A stretch of 64,000 nt of DNA, from positions 62,001-126,000 of the forward strand of contig JASCPH010000002.1 in assembly GCA_029959545.1 (NCBI GenBank), read 5' to 3'. The DNA comes from Microbacteriaceae bacterium PS02066 (GTDB lineage Bacteria > Actinomycetota > Actinomycetes > Actinomycetales > Microbacteriaceae). The translations under genes and the position numbers were made by a program. Under the pieces are notes generated by a model. The model was not told where the DNA came from. It did no database searches and was given only the letters and a program-made list of their open reading frames with translations. This document shows, in pieces, positions 54,597 to 62,185 of the stretch. Every line of letters starts with the position of its first letter. Position 1 is the stretch's first letter.

Positions 54597-55382
54597 TCAG
54601 CGCGCCGCGCGCGCGGCGTAGCGACCGTCGGCCTCGGTGACCACGATCGGCATGCCGAACGTCTCGGAGAGGTTCTCGGCGGTCAGCGTCTCGGCGATCG
54701 GCCCCTCGGCCACCACGGCGCCCGCGCGCAGCAGTAGCACGTGGGTGAACCCGACCGGGATCTCTTCGACGTGGTGCGTGACCATGACCATCGCCGGCGT
54801 CGTGGGCGCCTGCGCGTAGCCGCTCAGAAGCTCGAGGAGTTCCTCACGCGCGCCGAGGTCGAGGCTCGCGGTCGGCTCGTCGAGCAGCAGCAGTTCGGGG
54901 TCGGTCATGACGGCGCGAGCGATCTGGACACGCTTCTGCTCGCCGTCCGACAGCGTGCCGAACGTGCGATCGGCGAGGTGGTCGAGCTTCCACTCCGCCA
55001 GCACCCGCAGCGCCCGGCGCTCGTCGATGCGGTCGTACTGTTCGTTCCAACGCCCGAGCACGGAGAAGGCCGCCGTCAGCACGACGTTCAGCACGGTCTC
55101 CTCGGCCGGGATGCGCTTGGCCATCGCGCTGGAGGCGAACCCGATGCGGGGACGAAGCTCGAACACGTCGGTGCGACCGAGACGCTCCCCCAGGATGGTC
55201 ACCGCGCCCGAGGTCGGGTGATCGAGGGTCGCGGCCAGCTGCAGAATGGTGGTCTTGCCCGCCCCATTCGCGCCGAGGACCACCCATCGCTGGTCGCCGT
55301 CCACCTGCCAGTCCAGATGGGAGACGATGTCCTTTGCGTTGCGGCGGACGACGACGTCGGAGAAATCCAGCACCTGCGGCAT
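54597..55382 (-). CDS. ABC transporter ATP-binding protein (YlmA/ModF-like)
   Basis: A 261-residue single ABC ATPase domain. Walker A is VLGANGAGKTTIL (~42-54), the signature FGTLSDGEQKRVQIA (~138-152), Walker B LLLLDEPTAS, and a switch His in VMVTHHVEEIP. No membrane protein gene is adjacent, so it may be a soluble stand-alone ATPase of the YlmA kind; partner unknown. ATG 55382 (MPQVLDF) is chosen over a longer frame because TAGGCT lies 7 nt upstream. Confidence 0.88.
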   Translation of the reverse strand: MPQVLDFSDVVVRRNAKDIVSHLDWQVDGDQRWVVLGANGAGKTTILQLAATLDHPTSGAVTILGERLGRTDVFELRPRIGFASSAMAKRIPAEETVLNVVLTAAFSVLGRWNEQYDRIDERRALRVLAEWKLDHLADRTFGTLSDGEQKRVQIARAVMTDPELLLLDEPTASLDLGAREELLELLSGYAQAPTTPAMVMVTHHVEEIPVGFTHVLLLRAGAVVAEGPIAETLTAENLSETFGMPIVVTEADGRYAARAAR

Positions 55383-55389
55383 GTTCTTC

Positions 55390-55395
55390 AGCCTA
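55390..55395 (-). promoter_or_regulatory. -10-like hexamer of the ABC ATPase gene
   Basis: Minus-strand TAGGCT, 7 nt before ATG 55382. Confidence 0.5.
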
Positions 55396-55423
55396 CCGGG
55401 CCGGCGGTTCATGCCGAGCCGGA

Positions 55424-56614
55424 TCAGCGAGCCTCGAGCACCTCACGGTAGAGCTGCTCGGTCTGCGCGGCGATGCGCGTCCAGCTGAACTCCTCGACCG
55501 CGCGGCGACGACCGGCAGCCCCGTAGCGGGCGGCCTGTTCGGGGTCGGAAACGACCTCGATGAGCACCCGGGCGAGGTCCTCGACGAAGCGGTCGGGATC
55601 CAGCGGCGTCCCCGTTCCGTCCTGGACCTGTTCGATCGGCACGAGGCGCCCCGTCTCGCCATCGACCACGACCTCCGGAATCCCGCCCGTGGCGGTTCCG
55701 ACCACCGCCGCGCCGCAGGCCATGGCCTCCAGATTCACGATCCCCAGCGGCTCGTAGATGGACGGACACACGAACGTCGTCGCAGCCGTCAGGATGGCGG
55801 ACAGTTCCGGGCGCGGCAGGTGCCGGTCGATCCAGATCACCCCATCGCGCGTCTCCTGCAGCTCGCGGACCAGACCCTCGACCTCCGCCATGATCTCGGG
55901 CGTGTCGGGAGCTCCCGCGCAGAGCACCAGCTGCACCCCGGGGGGCAGGAGCCTCGCGGCGCGCAGCAGATACGGCAGACCCTTCTGTCGCGTGATGCGC
56001 CCGACGAAGACCACGGACGGCCTCGTCGGCTCGATGCCGAGCGCGCGGAGGAGATCCTCGTTCTGCGTCGGTTGCCACGCCTCGGCGTCGATGCCGTTGT
56101 AGATGACGCGCACACGCGCCGGATCCACGTGCGGGTACGCGCGCAGGATGTCGGCCCGCATCCCCTCGCTGACGGCGACGACCGCCGCGGCGGACTCGTA
56201 GGCGGTGCGTTCGACCCAGCTGGACACCGCGTATCCGCCCCCGAGCTGTTCGGCCTTCCAGGGCCGCAGCGGTTCGAGCGAGTGCGCGGTGACGACGTGC
56301 GGAATACCGTGCAGAAGAGAGGCGAGGTGGCTCGCGAAGTTCGCGTACCAGGTGTGGCTGTGCACGATGTCGGCCCCGGCGACGTCTCCGACGATCTCCA
56401 GATCGGTGCCGAGCGTCTTCACGGCGGGGTTCGCGTGCGCGAGCTCCGCGGGCGTCGCGTACGACGTCGTGTCCGCCTCGTCGCGCGGCTCCCCGAAGGC
56501 GCGAACCTGCACCTCGATACGCTCACGCAGCGCGCGGACGAGCTCGGCGACGTGGACTCCGGCCCCGCCGTAGATCTCGGGCGGGTATTCCTTGGAGACG
56601 ATGTCGACGCGCAT
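55424..56614 (-). CDS. glgA: Actinobacterial glycogen synthase, GT4 type
   Basis: Extends alpha-1,4-glucan or makes maltose 1-phosphate from ADP-glucose. The 396-residue GT-B enzyme starts MRVDIVSKEYPPEIYGGAG, with the donor-loop glycines. The middle has HVVTAHSLEPLRPWK, the second domain VVFVGRITRQKGLPYLL (~205-221), and the catalytic motif YEPLGIVNLEAMACG (~310-324). It belongs to the TIGR02149 clade (mycobacterial Rv1212c, GlgM). It lies head-to-head with glgC across a 46-bp gap, as in mycobacteria. ATG is 7 nt from minus-strand TAGCGT. Confidence 0.93.
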   Translation of the reverse strand: MRVDIVSKEYPPEIYGGAGVHVAELVRALRERIEVQVRAFGEPRDEADTTSYATPAELAHANPAVKTLGTDLEIVGDVAGADIVHSHTWYANFASHLASLLHGIPHVVTAHSLEPLRPWKAEQLGGGYAVSSWVERTAYESAAAVVAVSEGMRADILRAYPHVDPARVRVIYNGIDAEAWQPTQNEDLLRALGIEPTRPSVVFVGRITRQKGLPYLLRAARLLPPGVQLVLCAGAPDTPEIMAEVEGLVRELQETRDGVIWIDRHLPRPELSAILTAATTFVCPSIYEPLGIVNLEAMACGAAVVGTATGGIPEVVVDGETGRLVPIEQVQDGTGTPLDPDRFVEDLARVLIEVVSDPEQAARYGAAGRRRAVEEFSWTRIAAQTEQLYREVLEAR

Positions 56615-56621
56615 GTCATGG

Positions 56622-56627
56622 ACGCTA
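56622..56627 (-). promoter_or_regulatory. -10-like hexamer of glgA
   Basis: Minus-strand TAGCGT, 7 nt before ATG 56614; it faces the glgC hexamer 21 bp away. Confidence 0.5.
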
Positions 56628-56648
56628 GTACAGGGGGTGCGTGCGGCA

Positions 56649-56654
56649 TAGTCT
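56649..56654 (+). promoter_or_regulatory. -10-like hexamer of glgC
   Basis: TAGTCT, 6 nt before ATG 56661. The -35 regions of glgC and glgA must overlap the opposite -10, so the two promoters could interfere. Confidence 0.5.
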
Positions 56655-56660
56655 GGTGCC

Positions 56661-57902
56661 ATGCCGGCACCCAAGGTCTTCGGAATCATCCTCGCGGGTG
56701 GCGAAGGTAAGCGACTCATGCCGTTGACGGCCGACCGGGCTAAGCCGGCGGTGCCGTTCGGCGGACAGTACCGACTCATCGACTTCGCCATCTCGAACCT
56801 CATCAACTCGGGACTGCGACAGATCGTCGTCCTCACGCAGTACAAGTCGCACAGCCTCGACCGTCACGTCTCCCAGACCTGGCGCATGTCGGCGCTGCTC
56901 GACTCCTACGTGACCTCGGTGCCGGCCCAGCAGCGCCTCGGCAAGCGGTGGTTCTCGGGTTCCGCCGACGCGATCCTGCAGAGCCTGAACCTCATCAACG
57001 ACGAGCAGCCCGACATCGTCGTCGTGGTCGGTGCCGACCACGTCTACCGCATGGACTTCCAGCAGATGCTGGACGCGCACATCTCGTCCGGGGCGCGGGC
57101 GACGGTCGCCGGCATCCGACAGCCGATCGGACTCGCGAACCAGTTCGGCGTCATCGACGTCGAGCCCGACGACCCGACCCGCATCCGCGAGTTCCTCGAG
57201 AAGCCGCAGAATCCGGCGGGGCTCGTCGATAGCCCGCACGAGGTGCTCGCCTCGATGGGCAACTACATCTTCAACACCGATGCGCTCATCGAAGCCGTCG
57301 AAGCGGACGGCGAACTTCCCACCTCCAACCACGACATGGGCGGCGACATCGTGCCGTACTTCGTCGACCGCGGTGAGGCCGGCGTCTACGACTTCATCCG
57401 CAACGAGGTGCCCGGTTCCACCGACCGCGACCGGGCGTACTGGCGGGATGTCGGCACGATCGACTCGTTCTACGACGCGCACCTCGATCTGATCTCGACA
57501 CTGCCGATCTTCAATCTCTACAACATGCAGTGGTCCATCCACTCCCAGCTCGTGAACTCGCCCCCCGCGAAGTTCGTGCGGGACGCGGTGGGGCGCATCG
57601 GGAACGCCATCGACTCCGTCGTCTCCCTCGGATCGGTGCTGTCGGGGACGCATCTGGAGCGCAGCGTCGTGGGCCCGTGGACGCTGGCGGGCGGCGGATC
57701 GACCATCACCGACTCCGTCCTCTTCGACCGGGTCCGCGTCGGAGCCGGTGCACGCATCCACCGGGCGATCCTCGACAAGAACGTCGTGCTGGCCGACGGC
57801 GCGACCGTCGGCGTCGATCGCGAACGCGATCTGGCGAGGGGATTCACAGTGACCGACTCGGGGATCACGGTCGTCGGCAAGAACGTGCGCGTCGAGCCGT
57901 AG
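56661..57902 (+). CDS. glgC: Glucose-1-phosphate adenylyltransferase
   Basis: Makes ADP-glucose from glucose 1-phosphate and ATP, the substrate of GlgA and the committing step of glycogen synthesis. The 413 residues include the nucleotide-binding [20 protein letters not shown] (~7-26), the metal-binding [14 protein letters not shown], and EFLEKPQNP (~178-186), then a left-handed beta-helix (about 300-413) with the allosteric site. Residues K and R in [20 protein letters not shown] are conserved. Divergent from glgA. Confidence 0.96.
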   Translation: MPAPKVFGIILAGGEGKRLMPLTADRAKPAVPFGGQYRLIDFAISNLINSGLRQIVVLTQYKSHSLDRHVSQTWRMSALLDSYVTSVPAQQRLGKRWFSGSADAILQSLNLINDEQPDIVVVVGADHVYRMDFQQMLDAHISSGARATVAGIRQPIGLANQFGVIDVEPDDPTRIREFLEKPQNPAGLVDSPHEVLASMGNYIFNTDALIEAVEADGELPTSNHDMGGDIVPYFVDRGEAGVYDFIRNEVPGSTDRDRAYWRDVGTIDSFYDAHLDLISTLPIFNLYNMQWSIHSQLVNSPPAKFVRDAVGRIGNAIDSVVSLGSVLSGTHLERSVVGPWTLAGGGSTITDSVLFDRVRVGAGARIHRAILDKNVVLADGATVGVDRERDLARGFTVTDSGITVVGKNVRVEP

Positions 57903-57941
57903 CGGCGAGGGCACCCGTGCGGAGCGTGCGGCGGCGCGCGC

Positions 57942-57947
57942 TAGCGT
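57942..57947 (+). promoter_or_regulatory. -10-like hexamer of serB
   Basis: TAGCGT, 6 nt before ATG 57954. Confidence 0.5.
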
Positions 57948-57953
57948 TGACGG

Positions 57954-58598
57954 ATGCGTGAGAACCGCCCCCGCCGTTTGCTCGTCGTCCTGGATGCCGA
58001 CTCCACCCTCATCCGCAACGAGGTCATCGAACTGATCGCGGACGAAGCCGGACGCGGCGCGGAGGTCGCGGCGGCGACCGAGGCGGCCATGCGGGGCGAG
58101 GTCGACTTCGCGATGAGCCTGCGCTCCCGCGTCGCCCAGCTCCGCGGTGTGCCCACCGCATCCTTCGCGCGCGTGCGCTCGCGCATCGAGCCGACGCCGG
58201 GCGTGCGCGAGCTGATCGACGCCGTCCATGCCCGCGACGGCATCGTCGGCGTGGTCTCCGGCGGCTTCCACGAGATCCTCGACGACGTGGCGTCCGCCCT
58301 GGGCGTCGACCTGTGGCGCGCCAACCGCCTCGAGGTCGCCGCCGGCGCGCTGACCGGCGTCGTGGCGGGCGCCATCGTGGACGCCGAGGCCAAGGCGTCC
58401 CAGCTCCTCGAATGGGCCGCGGAGCACAAGATCGATCCGCGCCGCACAATCGCCATCGGCGACGGCGCCAACGACCTCAGGATGATGCGCGCGGCGGCTC
58501 TGGGCCTCGCGTTCAACGCGAAGCCCGCGGTGCGAGCCTCCGCGGATCTCGTCATCGGCCCCGTGGACCTGCGCGAGGTCATCCCGCTTCTGCCCTGA
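57954..58598 (+). CDS. serB: Phosphoserine phosphatase
   Basis: Last step of serine synthesis: phosphoserine to serine. A 214-residue HAD phosphatase with a single catalytic domain and no ACT domain. Motif I is VVLDADSTLIRNE (~10-22) with the nucleophile Asp and Asp+2. Motif II is the Ser in VVSGGFHE (~98), and motif III/IV KASQLLEWA and IAIGDGANDLRMM (~164-176). It has an apparently leaderless promoter and precedes an alpha/beta hydrolase gene by 31 bp. Serine is also a TrpB substrate. Confidence 0.94.
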   Translation: MRENRPRRLLVVLDADSTLIRNEVIELIADEAGRGAEVAAATEAAMRGEVDFAMSLRSRVAQLRGVPTASFARVRSRIEPTPGVRELIDAVHARDGIVGVVSGGFHEILDDVASALGVDLWRANRLEVAAGALTGVVAGAIVDAEAKASQLLEWAAEHKIDPRRTIAIGDGANDLRMMRAAALGLAFNAKPAVRASADLVIGPVDLREVIPLLP

Positions 58599-58617
58599 CG
58601 GCGTCCGGGGCCGGGCG

Positions 58618-58623
58618 TAGAGT
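58618..58623 (+). promoter_or_regulatory. -10-like hexamer of the downstream alpha/beta hydrolase
   Basis: TAGAGT, 6 nt before ATG 58630. Confidence 0.45.
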
Positions 58624-58629
58624 CCGGGC

Positions 58630-59304
58630 ATGCAGCTCATCCTCATCCCGGGCCTCTGGCTCGACGCCGGATCATGGCACGACGTGGTGCCCACGATCGA
58701 CGACGCGGGCTTCGACGCCCTTCCCGTCACCCTTCCGAACGCCCCCGAGGCGCACCTGACCGACTGGGTCGCCGCCGTCGTGGCGCACATCGACGCCGCC
58801 GACGAGCCCGTGGCCCTCGTGGGGCACAGCGGCGGGGGCAACGTTGCCTGGGGCGCCGCAGACGCGCGTCCGGAGTCGATCGCGCGCGTGGTGTTCGTCG
58901 ACACCGTGCCCGTTCCGGATGGCGCGGACATCACGGGGTTCCCGGTCGTCGACGGCGTCATCCCCTTCCCCGGCTGGGACACATTCGATACGTCCGACAT
59001 CGCCGATCTCGACGCGGCTACGCGTGAGCACATCGCCGCCGAGGCGCTCGCGGTCCCCGCGGCGGTTCCGACCGATCCGCTGCACCTGCACGACACGCGC
59101 CGACACGGCATCCCCGTCACGGTTCTCTCGGGGGGTGCAGACGCAGAAGAGCTCGACGCGCAGTTGTCGCACTGGCCGAGCTACCACGATGAGTGGCGCG
59201 CGATCGCCGACCGCGAGGTCGTGCGCATCGGCTCAGGCCATTGGCCGCAGTTCTCCCAGCCGCAACGGCTGGGAGCGCTCATCGTGCGCGCGATCGAGCG
59301 CTGA
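58630..59304 (+). CDS. Small alpha/beta hydrolase
   Basis: A 224-residue esterase-like protein that begins LILIPGLWLDAGSWHDV, the HG-type N-terminus of the salicylic-acid-binding/MES-like group. The nucleophile elbow is VALVGHSGGGNVAWG (~61-75). The catalytic His is in IGSGHWPQFSQP near residue 207 and an acid is likely in SGGADAEEL. Substrate unknown. Its stop is 3 bp from the fabG stop, so it converges on fabG without a visible terminator. Confidence 0.87.
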   Translation: MQLILIPGLWLDAGSWHDVVPTIDDAGFDALPVTLPNAPEAHLTDWVAAVVAHIDAADEPVALVGHSGGGNVAWGAADARPESIARVVFVDTVPVPDGADITGFPVVDGVIPFPGWDTFDTSDIADLDAATREHIAAEALAVPAAVPTDPLHLHDTRRHGIPVTVLSGGADAEELDAQLSHWPSYHDEWRAIADREVVRIGSGHWPQFSQPQRLGALIVRAIER

Positions 59305-59307
59305 CGA

Positions 59308-60018
59308 TCAGTGGCCCATCCCGAGGCCGCCGTCGACCGGGATGACCGCGCCGGAGACGTAGGCGGCGTCGTCTGAGGCGAGCCACGCCACGACCGCCGC
59401 CACCTCCGCCGCGGTGCCGTAGCGTCCGGCCGGAATGGCCTTCTTGTACTCAGCCTGTGTCTCGGCAGGCAGCTCCGCCGTCATGTCCGTCTCGATGAAG
59501 CCGGGGGCGACGACGTTCGTCGTGACGCCTCGCGCGCCGAGCTCGCGGGTCAGCGAGCGGGCGAAGCCGACAAGCGCACTCTTGGAGCTGGCGTAGTTGA
59601 TCTGGCCCGCCGAGCCGTAGAGGCCCACGACACTGGAGATGAGGATCACGCGACCCCACCGCGCGCGGACGAGCCCCTTTGCGGCGCGCTTGACCACGCG
59701 GAAGGTGCCGCCGAGGTTGGTGTCGATCACGTCGTCGAAGTCATCCTCGCTCATGCGCAGAAGCAGCATGTCGCGCGTGATGCCCGCATTGGCGACGAGG
59801 ATGGTCACAGGGCCGAGCTTCTCCTCGACCTCGGTGTAAGCGGCGTCCAGCGCGGCGGCGTCCGTCACGTCGGCGCGCACCGTGAGGGTCCCTTCCGGCC
59901 CCTCACCCGAACGAGCCGTCACGGCGACGCGGTACCCGTCGGACACGAAGCGTTCGGCGATCGCGCGGCCGATGCCACGGTTTCCTCCGGTGATGAGCAC
60001 GACACGATCGCTCGACAT
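59308..60018 (-). CDS. fabG: 3-oxoacyl-ACP reductase FabG
   Basis: NADPH-dependent reduction step of fatty-acid elongation. A 236-residue SDR. The cofactor motif is LITGGNRGIG (~8-17), VANAGI supplies the NAG motif, and the catalytic Ser-Tyr-Lys is SSV then YASSKSALVGF (~140-150). Near the C-terminus PVDGGLGMGH resembles FabG1/MabA. ATG 60018 has GAGGAGAACC directly upstream; longer frames lack SDR sequence. Divergent from the DUF4190 gene with a TAGGCT hexamer ~30 bp upstream. Other fatty-acid genes are not adjacent. Confidence 0.92.
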   Translation of the reverse strand: MSSDRVVLITGGNRGIGRAIAERFVSDGYRVAVTARSGEGPEGTLTVRADVTDAAALDAAYTEVEEKLGPVTILVANAGITRDMLLLRMSEDDFDDVIDTNLGGTFRVVKRAAKGLVRARWGRVILISSVVGLYGSAGQINYASSKSALVGFARSLTRELGARGVTTNVVAPGFIETDMTAELPAETQAEYKKAIPAGRYGTAAEVAAVVAWLASDDAAYVSGAVIPVDGGLGMGH

Positions 60019-60125
60019 GGTTCTCCTCGTCAGTTTCAGGCAGAGCCTCCAGCCTATCGACAGGCCCGTTTGACACCGCCCAGCGGACACTGGAAGGCTT
60101 CCCTCACAGACTGAAAGGCATCCAG

Positions 60126-60746
60126 ATGAGCGATCAGAACAACGACCTTCCCACCCCCGCATCCGCGGGAGAAGGCGGCACGCCCGACGCTCAGCCCGCA
60201 CCTGCGGAGCCCTCCGCCGCGGCCCCGGCGTCGCCGGACTACCAGGCGCCTGCCTACACACCGCCGTCCTACCCGGCTCCGTCGACCCCGCCCCCCTCCT
60301 ATGCAGCGCCCGCCGCCTACCCGGGATACAGCGCACCGCCCGCCGCACCCGCGGCCTACCCCGCCTACGGCACGCCCCCGACGGCCCCCGCGTATCCCCC
60401 GGCCTACCAGGGCGCACCGGCCTACGGAGTCCCGCAGACGTACACGCCCTACCCCGCGGGGCCGAAGACCAACAGTCTCGCGATCGTGTCGCTGGTCTCC
60501 GCGATCGTCGGCGTCGTCCTCCTGCCGTTCATCGGTTCCATCGTCGGCATCATCACCGGCCACATCTCGCTCAAGCAGATCCGCGAACGCGAGGAGGGCG
60601 GCCGCGGACTGGCGCTCGCGGGCACCATCACGGGTTACGCGGGCCTGGCGCTCTACGCGGTCATCACCGTGCTCGTGGTCCTCTGGATCATCTGGGTCGT
60701 GAATCTCGCCAACGGCGCCTACTACGACTACAGCTACTCCTCCTGA
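60126..60746 (+). CDS. DUF4190 proline-rich membrane protein
   Basis: A 206-residue protein. The first ~115 residues are Pro/Ala/Tyr/Ser/Thr-rich, repeating YPxYxxPPxAPAAYP, probably disordered. The C-terminal DUF4190 domain has two helices (~120-145, ~170-195), joined by a conserved segment GHISLKQIREREEGGRGLALAG (split over the loop). The topology puts the repeat tail in the cytosol or outside; the sequence does not say. Function unknown. ATG is preceded by ACTGAAAGG. Confidence 0.83.
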   Translation: MSDQNNDLPTPASAGEGGTPDAQPAPAEPSAAAPASPDYQAPAYTPPSYPAPSTPPPSYAAPAAYPGYSAPPAAPAAYPAYGTPPTAPAYPPAYQGAPAYGVPQTYTPYPAGPKTNSLAIVSLVSAIVGVVLLPFIGSIVGIITGHISLKQIREREEGGRGLALAGTITGYAGLALYAVITVLVVLWIIWVVNLANGAYYDYSYSS

Positions 60747-60788
60747 CCGACCCCGCGAGCGGTGCCTCCGGCGTACTCTGGAAGCACT

Positions 60789-61142
60789 GTGAAGCACCCC
60801 TCCCCACCGCAGTCGGCGACCTCGCTCCCCCACGCACCGCGTGACGAGTCGAGCTCCCGCATGCTCAAGTACGTCATCATGATGGGCGTGCGGGTGGCCT
60901 GCTTCGTCGCGATGATCCTCGTCACCCCCTACGGCTGGCACACCTGGCTGTTCGCGGCGGGGGCGGTCTTCCTTCCCTACATCGCGGTCGTGATCGCGAA
61001 CGTGGGCCAGGAATCCCGCGCCGCGCCGGCCGAGACGGTGACGCTGCCCGCTCTCGATCAGCGAGCCGAGCAACCCTCCCCGACTCCGCACACCCAGGTG
61101 ATCACCATCGCCGAGACACCCCCGACCCCGCGCGACGCATGA
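60789..61142 (+). CDS. DUF3099-family membrane protein
   Basis: A 117-residue actinobacterial protein with two hydrophobic helices (~32-50 and ~56-73) preceded by a short Ser/His-rich N-terminus. The helix region YVIMMGVRVACFVAM is typical of DUF3099. The C-terminal 40 residues are polar. No catalytic residues are apparent. GTG 60789 is chosen over an upstream frame because TACTCT lies about 10 nt before it. It overlaps the next gene by 4 nt (ATGA), starting a three-gene run to SURF1. Confidence 0.82.
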   Translation: MKHPSPPQSATSLPHAPRDESSSRMLKYVIMMGVRVACFVAMILVTPYGWHTWLFAAGAVFLPYIAVVIANVGQESRAAPAETVTLPALDQRAEQPSPTPHTQVITIAETPPTPRDA

Positions 61143-61345
61143 GCGACGAACCCATCTGCTCGAGAGCGGGATGTCGCGACGGTGCCCTCTGGCGAGTGCT
61201 GTGGCGCAATCCGCGCATCCATGACGCGGATCGACGGAAGATCTGGTTGGCCTGCGACGCGCACGTCGCGTATCTCCGTGACTTCCTCGCGACCCGGTCC
61301 TTCCCGGTCGCGGTCGACCCCTTCGCCACGCAGGACGCGTCGTGA
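61139..61345 (+). CDS. Small conserved Cys/His protein
   Basis: A 68-residue protein with CSRAGC near residue 7 and WRNPRIHDADRRKIWLACDAH in the middle (given only in part here: NPRIHD, WLACDAH). Four potential metal ligands are Cys7, Cys12, Cys40 and His43, suggesting a small zinc site. Similar small proteins sit next to DUF3099 and SURF1 genes in other actinobacteria; some databases label them acetone carboxylase, which the sequence does not support. It overlaps its neighbours by 4 nt on both sides, so its translation is tightly coupled to DUF3099 and SURF1. Confidence 0.75.
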   Translation: MSDEPICSRAGCRDGALWRVLWRNPRIHDADRRKIWLACDAHVAYLRDFLATRSFPVAVDPFATQDAS

Positions 61346-62181
61346 GCATCCGTCGTGACACGGCTCTGCGGTGGACGGCGTACGTCGCGGTGGCCATCGC
61401 ATTCGCGATCGCATGCGTCTTCCTCTCGAACTGGCAGTTCGCGCGCAACGGTGAGAGGGCTGCGCAACTGGCTCTCGTCGAGCGGAACTACGACGCCGAC
61501 GCGATTCCGCTGGACGAGATGCTCCCCTCGGATCAGCTCGATCCCGAGTCCGAATGGCACCCCGTGGTCGTCGTCGGCGAGTACGTGCCCGAGCAGCAGA
61601 CCGTGGTGCGCAATCGGCCCCACGGCGGCACGAGCGCGTTCGAAGTTCTGACGCCTCTGCGCACGTCCGACGGGCGCGTGCTGATCGTCGACCGCGGATG
61701 GATTCCGCCGGCGGAGAGCGGCGACGGCCCCTCGGCGATCCCCGCGCCGCCGTCCGGCACGGTGAGCGTCGTGGTGCGCCTGCGCGCCCCCGAGGCGCTG
61801 CCGACCTCGGGGCGCACCGCGCCAGCCGGACAGGTCCCGACCATCAATCTCCCTCTCGTCGCAGAGACGACCGGTCCCACGACACTCACCTCCGCCTATG
61901 GCGTGCTGGTGAGTGAATCGCCCGCCGTCGCAGAGATGCCCTACGCGCTCGACGCCCCGTCGGAGGATCCTGGACCGCATCTGTCCTACGCGATCCAGTG
62001 GATCCTGTTCGCCGTGATGGGCTTCGTGTTCATCGGCTACATCATCCGCACGGAACGTCGCAAGCGCGCCGAGGACGACGACGAGACGACTCCGACGGCG
62101 TCGCCCGTCGTCCGTCGCCCTGCGCGCGTGGATCGGGACGCCGAGCAGGAGGACGCGATCCTGGACCGCGCCGACGCCTGA
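61342..62181 (+). CDS. SURF1-family cytochrome oxidase assembly protein
   Basis: A 279-residue protein of the SURF1 family, which assists cytochrome c oxidase assembly. Two membrane helices flank a periplasmic domain: about residues 10-30 and 213-233. The conserved blocks are WQFARNGERA, NRPHGGTSAFEVLTPL and VLIVDRGWIPP (~111-121), then LSYAIQWILFAVMGFVFIGY. The C-terminal ~45 residues are an acidic cytosolic tail. GTG start in a 4-nt overlap. No oxidase subunits are in the window. The stop is 4 bp from the convergent ABC-F gene. Confidence 0.9.
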   Translation: MSIRRDTALRWTAYVAVAIAFAIACVFLSNWQFARNGERAAQLALVERNYDADAIPLDEMLPSDQLDPESEWHPVVVVGEYVPEQQTVVRNRPHGGTSAFEVLTPLRTSDGRVLIVDRGWIPPAESGDGPSAIPAPPSGTVSVVVRLRAPEALPTSGRTAPAGQVPTINLPLVAETTGPTTLTSAYGVLVSESPAVAEMPYALDAPSEDPGPHLSYAIQWILFAVMGFVFIGYIIRTERRKRAEDDDETTPTASPVVRRPARVDRDAEQEDAILDRADA

Positions 62182-62185
62182 GAGA

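Noticed and set aside
56625-59120. 831-codon antisense frame across glgC, serB and the hydrolase gene
   Set aside because: Shadow frame; the plus-strand genes carry complete catalytic motifs and individual promoters.
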